From positions 1,116,001 through 1,180,000 of the forward strand of contig OZ240207.1 in assembly GCA_965197415.1 (NCBI GenBank): a DNA stretch of 64,000 nucleotides, in the 5' to 3' direction. The translations under genes were made by a program, and so were the position numbers. The stretch is from DAOUJI01 sp965197415. GTDB taxonomy: Bacteria; Chloroflexota; Dehalococcoidia; Lucifugimonadales; JAGWBF01. This document shows, in pieces, positions 1-7,310 of this stretch. The notes beneath the pieces were generated by a model. That model had not been told where the DNA came from, made no database searches, and was given only the letters and a program-made list of their open reading frames with translations. Positions within the stretch are counted from its first letter, which is position 1. Each line of letters opens with the position of its first letter.

Positions 1-74
1 GGAGTCGGTCGAAACGACAGACGCATTTCGACCGACTGGTGGAGGACGGGGCGCGGGGTGCACTCCGTCCTTCG

Positions 75-242
75 TGTCCAACGGATGAGGCGATCAACCC
101 CAACCGGCAGACTGGTTCCCAACGGAAGGAGCGATCAACCCCGACCGTCAGGCGGGTGTCCAGCGGCGGAAGCGATCAACCCCCAAGCGCCGGACTGGGT
201 GTCCAGCGGGCGGAGGGCTTATCACTCCAACCGCCGGACTTG
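75..242. repeat. Degenerate ~42-bp tandem repeat (about 4 units)
   Basis: Four successive units begin with a tgtcca/ttccca box at 75, 116, 157 and 200, so the period is 41-43 bp. Each carries a GC-rich middle, a (g/c)gatcaacccc-like core and a ccg-cagactgg-like end. The units differ from one another at many places. The open frames across this stretch have no recognisable protein features, so I read it as non-coding repeat DNA. The rest of 1-556 shows further weak copies (gaaggaccagcgtcaactccg / gaaggaccaacgtcaaactccg around 253-317) and nothing else I can name. Confidence 0.6.
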
Positions 243-556
243 GACCGAGGACGAAGGACCAGCGTCAACTCCGTCGTATCAGCCCGCGCTGCCTGCGAAG
301 GACCAACGTCAAACTCCGCATTGCCAGCATTCCCTCGTGGGAGACCGGGGGAGAGCGAATCATCCTCCGGTCATGCCCGTGCAACAGGGATCACGCACCC
401 AGGTTTCTATGGTCGGAAACCTTGGAAAAAGCCTAACAGCACGCTCATTATCAACGGCCCGAGACCCGCAAAAGAGGGCCTGCGGCCCCCCTTTCGCAAA
501 CCGCCGCCAAATCGTTCACTAAAGTTGCCTGCAAAGCCGCCGCACTCCCGGCCCGG

Positions 557-1408
557 CTACCGCCACAACAGTCGGAGGGTCAGCGTGTTCAGAAACTCCC
601 GCTTTTTGAGCGCTCTCCGCGTGTCGAAGAGCGCCGTCCGGCGATGGGTGACCTGCCCGTTGCGGTCGAAGCCCCTCAGCGGAAACCTAGCCGGGGGGAG
701 CGTCATGCCGTGGTCTTCGAGCAGGCCCAGCTCCAAAGTCAGGAACCGCTCCTCGGTGCGCAGCCAGTCCAGGCTCTTCCCCTCGTTGGGGTGAGCGTCC
801 TTCAGACCCCGCCACTCGACGATCATCGGCCACGCCTTCCCGAACACCTCCTCGTCGTCCTCGGCGGGCTCCAGGGTCACGAGGTCGGGGTACTCTCGCC
901 GCAACCTGGGCCTCGGCGGGGGTTTCCTGCCCATGCCCGGCGCACCGCTCTCCGAGCCGTCCGCTGCCGCCTGGGAGGGACCGGCGCCGGCGTGACCGGC
1001 CCCGGTCCCCTGGGCATCGCTTCGCTTCAGGGCTTCGACCCGGCCCTCGACGGCGGCCACACGCCTCCGCACCTCCTTGCCCAGGGCGTCATAGTCCTTT
1101 GCCAACGCCTCATGCCCCTTCTCAAGCGCCTCGACCCGGCTCTCCAGCTTCTCGTTGCGTTCCCGCTGCCGGGCCGCAGCAGAGCCGACGCCCTCCTGCA
1201 ACGCCCGCTCCAGGGCCTGCCGCACCCGCCTCGACAGCTGCCCCGTCCTGGCGCACTCGGCCACCGTCCGCTGGTCCAGCTCCAGCACCCGCGCAGCGCC
1301 CTTGTATCCCTTGTCCCGCACCAGCTCTTGCAGCAGCGCCATGAGCCTCATGTGGTAGACGTTCTCCACGTCCTTGCTGTCTTCGATGCCGTGTTCGGTG
1401 GTCTTCAT
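557..1408 (-). CDS. Hypothetical coiled-coil protein, 283 aa
   Basis: I do not recognise this family. The N-terminal about 70 residues (MRLMALLQELVRDKGYKGAARVLELD, then a TVAECARTG segment) look like a small helical DNA-binding unit: an HTH-like helix pattern in which a lineage 'rule' of repeated A/L positions can be seen. Residues about 80-130 are a charged heptad coiled coil (ESRVEALEKGHEALAKDY region). A Pro/Gly/Ala-rich linker follows, then a C-terminal basic domain rich in Arg and Trp. The start at 1408 is preceded by a purine-rich GGGAGAAAAGAG. It sits alone in repeat-rich accessory DNA, 1.3 kb from the next gene. A regulator or element-borne structural role is only a guess. Confidence 0.55.
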   Translation of the reverse strand: MKTTEHGIEDSKDVENVYHMRLMALLQELVRDKGYKGAARVLELDQRTVAECARTGQLSRRVRQALERALQEGVGSAAARQRERNEKLESRVEALEKGHEALAKDYDALGKEVRRRVAAVEGRVEALKRSDAQGTGAGHAGAGPSQAAADGSESGAPGMGRKPPPRPRLRREYPDLVTLEPAEDDEEVFGKAWPMIVEWRGLKDAHPNEGKSLDWLRTEERFLTLELGLLEDHGMTLPPARFPLRGFDRNGQVTHRRTALFDTRRALKKREFLNTLTLRLLWR

Positions 1409-1615
1409 GGCTCTTTTCTCCCTCGCAGAATCTCCCCTGAGCTAATGTCCAGCCCTTCCAGCGGCCTCCGGCCACGGTTTTGGGGCACGTCATGCACCCC
1501 CACTTCAAGCACCCTTTCCGGGGCCTAATGTCATTGGGAAGCCGCTCCCACGGTCCCGCCGATGTCATTCCCCACGTTTGGCGATGTCATTGCAGTCCGG
1601 AACGCACCCTTTCTG

Positions 1616-2254
1616 AAAGTGTTCACTGGTTACGTCCTGTAGGGGGGCGATTTACCCCTATTCCAGCTACGAAATCACGACTCTGTCCGCTCTGCTACAA
1701 AACTGAAACTCCTGTACACCCCCAATACTGCACGAAAGGGGCCGAAAAAAAGAGGGCCTATAACCCCCCGCATCCCTGCGCAGAGTCACGGGGGAACGGC
1801 CCGTAACCCCCCGCATCCGTGCGCAGAGCTACCAGGGGTCTTATTTCCAGTTTCATTTGTTCACACTTTTTTGCGACTGCCGCGGTCCGGTGAACCGCAG
1901 CACACCGCAGGGAGGTGAACGAGTTGGCGCGGAGACCATCGACCAATCGTCGGTCGGCGAAGTGGGGATCGCCGTCCCACTCCACCGAGCATCGAGGGAA
2001 GGTGCGGCGTGAGCAGCCCGTCCCGGCCCGCAAAAGTGCAACTGCCAGCTATGGCCTTTGCAACCCCGACCCAACCTCAGTCGCCTGCATAAATGCAACT
2101 CTCAGCTACGGGGCCTGCATACGCACACCGGAACGTACCCGCAAGTCAAAGTGTTCACTGTTTGTGTCCTGTAGAGGGGTGCTCCGCCCCATTTCAGCTA
2201 CGAAACGGCCCGACTTGCATTTTTGCAACCAACTTCATTTCTCTGTACACCCCA
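1616..2254. repeat. Diverged ~107-bp direct duplication (1616-1723 and 2148-2254)
   Basis: Both copies start aaagtgttcact, share a cctgtag-gggg...cccc...ttcagctacgaaa core, and end ctgtacacccc. They are 532 bp apart. The core can fold (gtaggggggcgatttacccctat in the first copy, with tagaggggtgctccgcccca at the same place in the second), and the arms change together so that pairing is kept. This suggests a structured element such as an IS end, attachment region or small RNA rather than coding DNA. Confidence 0.55.
1761..1828. repeat. 25-bp direct repeat, 43-bp period
   Basis: A 25-bp unit (taaccccccgcatcc, one variable base, tgcgcagag) occurs at 1761-1785 and again at 1804-1828 with a single mismatch. 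The spacing resembles the ~42-bp period of the repeats at 75-242, although the sequence differs. Confidence 0.7.
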
Positions 2255-2294
2255 ACGGCATCGCCAACGGGGGTGTTCGCCCCAGGTCTTACAG

Positions 2295-2314
2295 GGGCGC
2301 TCACGTGAGCGCCC
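2295..2314. repeat. Perfect 20-bp palindrome
   Basis: GGGCGCTCAC followed directly by its reverse complement GTGAGCGCCC. It lies in non-coding DNA just after the second copy of the duplicated module. It has no loop and no T-run, so an operator or recombination/binding site is more likely than a terminator. Confidence 0.6.
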
Positions 2315-2671
2315 TCATAGGTAGTTATGCCCAGCGTCTCGACCGCTCACACTGGACGGCAGGCGCCCGGCCCATGAGACGCCCAGAGGCGGGATAAGCG
2401 GGATGAGAAGCGATAGCGGAAGGAATCCACAGGCCAATCGCCGGGCGGCGGCGAGGCGTGAATCGCCAACGCGCTCCGACGAGCATCAGCAGACCCTCAG
2501 AGAGGCGAACGAGTTGATGTTGAAATCCGGGATCCGGTCCAGGCGCAACTCTGAACGCTGCTTCGGCGGGCGCTCGAGACGGCTCTGCTGCCTGAAGGAG
2601 GCCGGCGGCCCGTCACAGACCTGAAACGAGAGGCCAGCAGCCCAACCGATTCGCCGCTGCGACTGCGCAAC

Positions 2672-2905
2672 ATGAGAGATACCACCGGAAGAAACGAGAA
2701 CAACAGACGGCGGAGGCCCAAAGGCCGGGAGCTTGAAGACGCCCTGGAGATCTCCATGCCGTCCTACACGCCGGAACATCGCAGGGCGGTCCTGAAGGGG
2801 CTGCGCATCCTGGCCCGTGTCGCCATCCGCTCCTACATGGAGGAGAAGGCGGAGGCATCGTCCCGGCCCGAAGCCGTGGAGGACGGTGGCGAAGAGGTAG
2901 AATAG
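2672..2905 (+). CDS. Small hypothetical protein, 77 aa
   Basis: Unrecognised. It has a basic N-terminus (RNENNRRRRPKGRE), a helical middle (YTPEHRRAVLKGLRILARVAIRSYMEE) and an acidic tail (EDGGEEVE). It lies 85 bp upstream of the 101-aa gene and runs in the same direction as the genes that follow up to the serine recombinase, which suggests a small element-encoded accessory protein. The ribosome binding site is poor (cgcaacatgagag context), so the start is uncertain. Confidence 0.45.
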   Translation: MRDTTGRNENNRRRRPKGRELEDALEISMPSYTPEHRRAVLKGLRILARVAIRSYMEEKAEASSRPEAVEDGGEEVE

Positions 2906-2990
2906 TGAGCGCCCCTCAAACGCTGCACAGAGACGGCACATTGCCGTTCTATGGCTTGGCGCGGTATACTTTACGGAACGGTATCTGGTA

Positions 2991-3296
2991 ATGGAGTCCG
3001 GCGTGCGGCGTTTCACCGATGAGCATGGAAACGAGGTCAGGCTCACCGACGAGCGACTCCGGCACATCCTGCGAAGGCACCCTGAAATGGCCTTCCAGTT
3101 GCACCGGTTCGCCGAGACCCTTGCCAGCCCAGACACGGTGACTCCCTCTAGGTCCAGTTCCTCGGTACAACTCTACTACCGGCTCTACCCGGACCTGCGG
3201 GACAGGAACCGATACATCTGCCTTGTGGTAAAGAGGGAGACGGGCTATTCGTTCATCCTCACCGCCTACCTGAGCCGAAGCATCAAAGGAGAGTGA
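2991..3296 (+). CDS. PBECR/RelE-type nuclease-like protein (putative toxin), 101 aa
   Basis: The protein has the layout of the small PBECR4-like / phage nuclease-type family often paired with DUF2283 proteins: an N-terminal FTDEHGNEVRLTDERLRHILRRHPEM segment with conserved His (H-I-L-x-x-H-P-E), a central YYRLYP, and a C-terminal KRETGYSFILTAYLSRSIKGE where Arg and Lys could form the active site. Length and motif order fit. The gene ends 3 bp before the start of a DUF2283-HTH gene, so the two are surely co-transcribed. In other genomes such pairs behave as toxin and antitoxin. Activity here is inferred, not shown. Confidence 0.6.
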   Translation: MESGVRRFTDEHGNEVRLTDERLRHILRRHPEMAFQLHRFAETLASPDTVTPSRSSSSVQLYYRLYPDLRDRNRYICLVVKRETGYSFILTAYLSRSIKGE

Positions 3297-3299
3297 CCC

Positions 3300-3725
3300 A
3301 TGACGAGCAAGAAGGTGTTTGTCTCATACGATCATGAAGGGGACATGCTTGAGGTTCTGTGGGCGTTCCGGGAGGGGTACTTCACCCCCACCGAAGACGA
3401 GCGCGTCCTCAAGCGGCTGGACGACGACGGCGAGGTGATCGGTTTTCTCATCCACGACATGAGCACGCTCAGGGAGCCCAGTCCCGTCGAGTTCGAGCTG
3501 GAGTCCGAGTCCCCCGACGATGACGTCGCCAACGTCACGGTGAAGGAGGCGGCCACCCGGTTGGGCGTGTCGGAACGGAGGGTGCGTCAGCTTGCCCGCA
3601 ACGGAAGGGTACGGGGAGCGACGAAGGCTGGATCGGAGTGGCTGATTCCCACACCGGTCGAGGTGATTCCAGGACGGCGCGGTCCTGTAGGTGTAGCGGG
3701 GCGGGCTGATGCGACTGGAAGCTAG
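3300..3725 (+). CDS. DUF2283 domain protein with C-terminal excisionase-type HTH (putative antitoxin/regulator)
   Basis: Residues about 5-65 match the DUF2283 pattern (VSYDHEGDMLEVLW, then DDDGEVIGFLIHDMS). Residues about 80-115 are a MerR/excisionase-type helix-turn-helix: VTVKEAATRLGVSERRVRQLARNGRVRGATKAGSEWLIP. The fusion of a DUF2283 unit to a DNA-binding unit suits an antitoxin that represses its own operon. It begins 3 bp after the upstream 101-aa gene, inside a typical aaaggagagtgaccc ribosome binding region. The tail after residue 120 is Gly/Arg-rich and probably disordered. Confidence 0.7.
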   Translation: MTSKKVFVSYDHEGDMLEVLWAFREGYFTPTEDERVLKRLDDDGEVIGFLIHDMSTLREPSPVEFELESESPDDDVANVTVKEAATRLGVSERRVRQLARNGRVRGATKAGSEWLIPTPVEVIPGRRGPVGVAGRADATGS

Positions 3726-3776
3726 CGTTGGTAATTCGTACTTACTCCCAACGTAATTCCTTCTTTGGAGAAGTAA

Positions 3777-5174
3777 ATGTTACAACGTGATTTCGTAGCC
3801 TCGCATTGGGCTGAGCAGTTGGCTAGTTCGATCCAGTACATCGTCGACTATGAAAGGGCATGGGAAGAGAAGCTATTAGATCTCTACTATGCTGAGCGAA
3901 GTTCTCTGAACTGGCCCCTTCGCGAGTACAAGGACTCTACTAGAGAGCGGGTATGCCGCTATGGATACATTTATTCGTTTCCCAAGGCTTCATCTTTCTC
4001 GGAATATGAAAAACCCCTTCCTGGGCATTTGGCTAAGGTCGTCTCTGTGTTGCGCGAGCATCCCGTGATTGAGCGTGCCTTGAGCGAGGACACCGAAGAG
4101 CAAGCCGTAGGAGTGTACACCGCTTTTTCTTGGGCTCATGTAGGAATAATTCTGATCGTCGAAGGTCTTGTGCAACACGCCATACGAGACGGTGCTGTCG
4201 CGGCTGCGTCGCTGCTGGAAGAAACAATCAGATTGGGAGAAGACCGACGACTTGAAGGCTTTCACATAACGCTGTTTCACGGACTACGAGTGGAAGAGGA
4301 ATTCAATCTGCCAAATGGGATGAAAGTCACCTCCTTTGAGAAGGTGCAAGACCTCATTGATCTCGATTATCTAAAGGCGGTTCTCTTGGGAGACAGGTTC
4401 GTTCGCCAGAGTTTCTCGTCTATGGGGGCTATTGTAGGGCGCTTTGAGTGGGGTCCGGCAATTATGTCATTGAGCGATGACGCTGATAGCCACCTTCCTG
4501 TATTCCGAGAAGACTTCCGAGAGGATGCCAACTTAGTCGTCGATATGCTACCTGTGGTCTGCGGCACGCCCATAACAAAATTCCAAAGCTTTCATTCCTG
4601 CTTCGACCAGCGGATAGCGACGGTTCTCGGCAGGGGTTGGTACTTCCCCACTTTGAGGGAAGTTGAAGACAACTTGTCGTTTTTCAGAGATCAAGGAACT
4701 CCGGGCTTGAACCAAGAGGGAATGTCAAAGGTCAACGAGGTCTTTTCTCAGATGAAGCGGCTGTCCGAAGAATTCTCCCAAGGTAACTCGATTCCTTGCC
4801 TCACGCCGCAGGATCTCCTGACGATGTACAAACGCTTCAATGGCTATCTTTTGAAGAGTGAACCGTTGCCGGGCTTGGCGAGCTTTCTCCTGACAATGCT
4901 TGAGGGTGAGTTCGTGAAGAATCGCCGTAAGAAGGTCGCTCAGAAGTACGGAATTGAGTTCATGGTCTTAAAAGAAGTAGCTAACCTCGCCGCGAATCGA
5001 GGTGGTGGGGCTTCCGCTAGAAAGGCGGCTGGCATTGCAAATGTCCTCACGAAGGAGGAGACTCACTTTCTTCAGGAGGCTGCAAGAGCAATGATTCTCA
5101 GGGCGACGGGCGTGTCGGTCAATCCTAGCGATAACTACCCCGCGATAAAGATGTCACACCTTGCTCCGAGCTGA
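3777..5174 (+). CDS. Hypothetical protein, 465 aa, accessory
   Basis: Unrecognised. There is no signal peptide and no membrane segment. The C-terminal third is helical and ordered: FVKNRRKKVAQKYGIEF, then a LAANRGGG turn, then LTKEETHFLQEAARAMILR. It resembles a HEPN-like or other small helical bundle tail seen in defence-associated proteins, but I see no clear RxxxxH signature. Start ATG 3777 follows ttctttggagaagtaa, a good GGAG site. Base composition is visibly lower in G+C than in the adjoining recombinase and 101-aa genes, which points to a separate origin. It stands alone between the toxin-like pair and the integrase module. A defence or cargo role is speculative. Confidence 0.6.
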   Translation: MLQRDFVASHWAEQLASSIQYIVDYERAWEEKLLDLYYAERSSLNWPLREYKDSTRERVCRYGYIYSFPKASSFSEYEKPLPGHLAKVVSVLREHPVIERALSEDTEEQAVGVYTAFSWAHVGIILIVEGLVQHAIRDGAVAAASLLEETIRLGEDRRLEGFHITLFHGLRVEEEFNLPNGMKVTSFEKVQDLIDLDYLKAVLLGDRFVRQSFSSMGAIVGRFEWGPAIMSLSDDADSHLPVFREDFREDANLVVDMLPVVCGTPITKFQSFHSCFDQRIATVLGRGWYFPTLREVEDNLSFFRDQGTPGLNQEGMSKVNEVFSQMKRLSEEFSQGNSIPCLTPQDLLTMYKRFNGYLLKSEPLPGLASFLLTMLEGEFVKNRRKKVAQKYGIEFMVLKEVANLAANRGGGASARKAAGIANVLTKEETHFLQEAARAMILRATGVSVNPSDNYPAIKMSHLAPS

Positions 5175-5227
5175 ACGGCCTACAGATAGCACTTCTCGGT
5201 CCGCGCAGTCCGAACACATGCCGTCCC

Positions 5228-5257
5228 TTGACAACGACGGGCCGATTCGTTCATGAT
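5228..5257 (+). promoter_or_regulatory. Sigma-70-like promoter before the RHH/recombinase genes
   Basis: TTGACA at 5228-5233, an 18-bp spacer, then CATGAT at 5252-5257. It lies 40 bp before ATG 5297. It overlaps the region that would code for an extra 23 N-terminal residues if TTG 5228 were used, which argues for the ATG start. Confidence 0.5.
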
Positions 5258-5296
5258 AAGGGTAAGACATATTGTTACATCGAAGGGCAAAAAAAC

Positions 5297-5518
5297 ATGC
5301 CGAAGAAACGAAGGACCGTCACCTTCTCACTGCCGCCCGAGATGGACGACCAACTCAGGCAGGCGGTCAGGGAGGACGGCCGCACGCTGAGCGAGCTTCT
5401 GCGCGAGGCGTTCCGCCTCTACCTGGAGGAGAGGGAGTGGCGCAGACAGGAGAGGACGCAGATGCGGCGCTCGCGCCGAACCAGCAGGAAGCAACAGGGA
5501 GGAGCAACAGATGAGTGA
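5297..5518 (+). CDS. Ribbon-helix-helix (CopG/Arc-type) DNA-binding protein, 73 aa
   Basis: The N-terminus RRTVTFSLPPEMDDQLRQAV is a classic RHH beta-strand plus helix 1, followed by GRTLSELLREAFRLYLEER as helix 2. The basic tail would add DNA contacts. The start was set at ATG 5297 because it gives the usual RHH beginning and lies behind AAGGG. An upstream in-frame TTG would add 23 residues that fall inside a promoter. The gene overlaps the serine recombinase start by 8 bp, so it probably controls recombinase expression or acts as a directionality factor (inference). Confidence 0.8.
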   Translation: MPKKRRTVTFSLPPEMDDQLRQAVREDGRTLSELLREAFRLYLEEREWRRQERTQMRRSRRTSRKQQGGATDE

Positions 5519-7142
5519 ACGAAACGACCGCACGCCGGCAGCCCTCTACGCCAGGGTCTCCAGCGACCGCCAGGACGTGGACCTGTCCGTGTCCGCACAG
5601 CTGAGGGCGCTCAGGGACTACGCCGACAAGAACGACTACGAGGTCGTCCGGGAGTACGTGGACGAGGCGGAGAGCGGACGCGTGATGAACCGCCCGGAGT
5701 TCCAGAAGATGCTGGACGAGGCCAAGAGGACCGAGGCGCCCTTTGAGGAGATATTGGTCTGGAAATTCTCGAGGTTCACCCGCAAGCGCGAGCACGCCGT
5801 CGTCCTGAAGTCCATGCTCAGGCGCAAGGGCCTCCGCGTCGTCTCCATCACCGAGCAGGCCGAGGACAACCCCACGGGCAGGCTCCTCGAAGGCATCATC
5901 GAGACCGTGGACGAGTTCTACAGCGAGAATCTGGCGATGGAGGTCCTGCGGGGTATGCGCGAGGCCGCATCCCGTGGGTTCTGGGTCGCTCCCATGGCCC
6001 CCTACGGCTACAGGAAGGTCAAGGTGCTGGACGGCCCCAAGGAGAGGCCCGCCCTGGAGCCGGACCCCGAAACGAACGGCATCGTCAAACGCATCTTCGA
6101 CCTGGCCGAGACTCGAAAGGGGATGATGAAGATCGTACGCATCCTCAACGACGAGGGCATCGCCAGCCCCAGGGGTAAGCTCTGGAACAAGCCCACCGTC
6201 CACAACATCCTCAGAAACGAGGCGTACCTGGGCACCCTCGTCTGGGGCAACAACGCCAAGGATGGGGCCGAGCCGGTGCGGGTGGACAAGGCGTTCCCCG
6301 CCACCGTCGCCAAGGCCCAGTTCGACCGGGTGAACAGGATACTGCGCTCCCGCGCCCCCAAGGTCTCCCACCCCCGCAGAGTCGGAAGCACCTTCCTGCT
6401 GAGCGGGCTGGTCAAGTGCTACAGGTGCAAGAGGGCGCTCTCGGGCCGCTACTCCAGCAGGGGCACGTTCCCCTACTACGTCTGCCACTCCTTCGTAAAA
6501 CGCGCGCCCGGGTCCTGCGACTCGCCCAGGGTGGACGCCCGGCAGTTCGAGGAGCTGGTCGTCGGCCTGATTCGCTCCAACATCCTGACCGAAGGCAACA
6601 TTCGGAGCCTGGTCAACGTCGTGGACGAGCAGATGGACGACGTGGCCGGTGACGAGCGCAAGCGGCTGGAGACCATCGAGAAGGAGCTTGCCGACGTGAG
6701 GGGCAGGCTGGACCGGCTCTACGACCTCGTGGAGACGACGACCGAGTTCAACATGGCCGACTTCGCCCACCGCATCCGGGACCACAAGGAGCGTCAGGAG
6801 CGTCTTGAGTCCGCCGCAGAGGGGGCGAGGGCGATCCTGGCCCAGCGCAGGGCGGTCCTCGACGACGTGAAGACCATCACGGCCTACGCCAAGGACATGA
6901 GCAGGTTCCTGCAAAAGAGCGAGCTCACCGAGCGCAGGGCCTTCATCGAGACCTTCGTGAAGGAGATCGAGCTTCTGCCAGACAACGCCGTCGTCCGCTA
7001 CTCCGTTCCCATGCCCGACGACAGCTTGATTCCAGGAAAAAAAGTACAGGAGATACCGCTGAACGGCTCGGTGGTATCTTCCGTAAATGGTAGTCCACCA
7101 AACTGGACAAAGTCAAGAATCTTCATTCGACGGATACAATAG
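5511..7142 (+). CDS. Large serine recombinase (site-specific integrase), 543 aa
   Basis: The resolvase catalytic domain spans about residues 10-155. It carries YARVSSDRQD with the nucleophilic Ser at residue 17, the FSRFTRKREHA arginine region, and a TGRLLEGIIETVDEFYSE long helix E. Recombinase domain: MAPYGYRKV...NKPTVHNILRNEAYLGTLVWG (about 160-275). The zinc ribbon has its first Cys pair at 303/306 (CYRC) and further Cys in YVCHSF and GSCDSPR. A coiled coil follows (about 370-460). The length is normal for this family. It inserts or excises a mobile element by single att-site recombination. Its end probably marks one edge of an integrated element that extends to the left of, or across, the first 7 kb. 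I could not identify att cores. Confidence 0.93.
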   Translation: MSERNDRTPAALYARVSSDRQDVDLSVSAQLRALRDYADKNDYEVVREYVDEAESGRVMNRPEFQKMLDEAKRTEAPFEEILVWKFSRFTRKREHAVVLKSMLRRKGLRVVSITEQAEDNPTGRLLEGIIETVDEFYSENLAMEVLRGMREAASRGFWVAPMAPYGYRKVKVLDGPKERPALEPDPETNGIVKRIFDLAETRKGMMKIVRILNDEGIASPRGKLWNKPTVHNILRNEAYLGTLVWGNNAKDGAEPVRVDKAFPATVAKAQFDRVNRILRSRAPKVSHPRRVGSTFLLSGLVKCYRCKRALSGRYSSRGTFPYYVCHSFVKRAPGSCDSPRVDARQFEELVVGLIRSNILTEGNIRSLVNVVDEQMDDVAGDERKRLETIEKELADVRGRLDRLYDLVETTTEFNMADFAHRIRDHKERQERLESAAEGARAILAQRRAVLDDVKTITAYAKDMSRFLQKSELTERRAFIETFVKEIELLPDNAVVRYSVPMPDDSLIPGKKVQEIPLNGSVVSSVNGSPPNWTKSRIFIRRIQ

Positions 7143-7310
7143 ACACGGAAATCTGAGGTACGCGTGGGCGGTCGATTTGGGTCCATTCAAGCCAGGTCGG
7201 TAAAGCGGACTCACAAATGGGTGCGTCACGTCGTTCCCGGGTACCCGAACGTATCACCAGGCCCGATGAACGGTTCGATTCTTCTCAGGTGGGCCTGAGC
7301 GTACTGTACT

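Larger units (their letters stand above)
1409..2671. other. Repeat-rich non-coding stretch
   Basis: No convincing gene lies in these 1.26 kb. It contains three copies of ATGTCATT (1528, 1562, 1584), a 25-bp direct repeat, a long diverged duplication and a 20-bp palindrome, each listed separately. Open frames such as 1915-2397 and 2403-2624 are Arg/Ser/Pro-rich without family features, and they run over the repeats. It may be a remnant of mobile-element ends. Confidence 0.5.

Noticed and set aside
39..794. Long open frames across the 5' repeats
   Set aside because: Arg/Ser/Pro-rich with no family features, overlapping a clearer gene on the other strand and tandem repeats.
1915..2624. Possible ORFs 1915-2397 and 2403-2624
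   Set aside because: They cross repeats and a palindrome, have poor ribosome sites and show no recognisable features.
5367..6914. 515-aa frame antisense to the serine recombinase
   Set aside because: Mirror of a high-G+C coding gene; composition Val/Gly/Leu/His typical of antisense frames.
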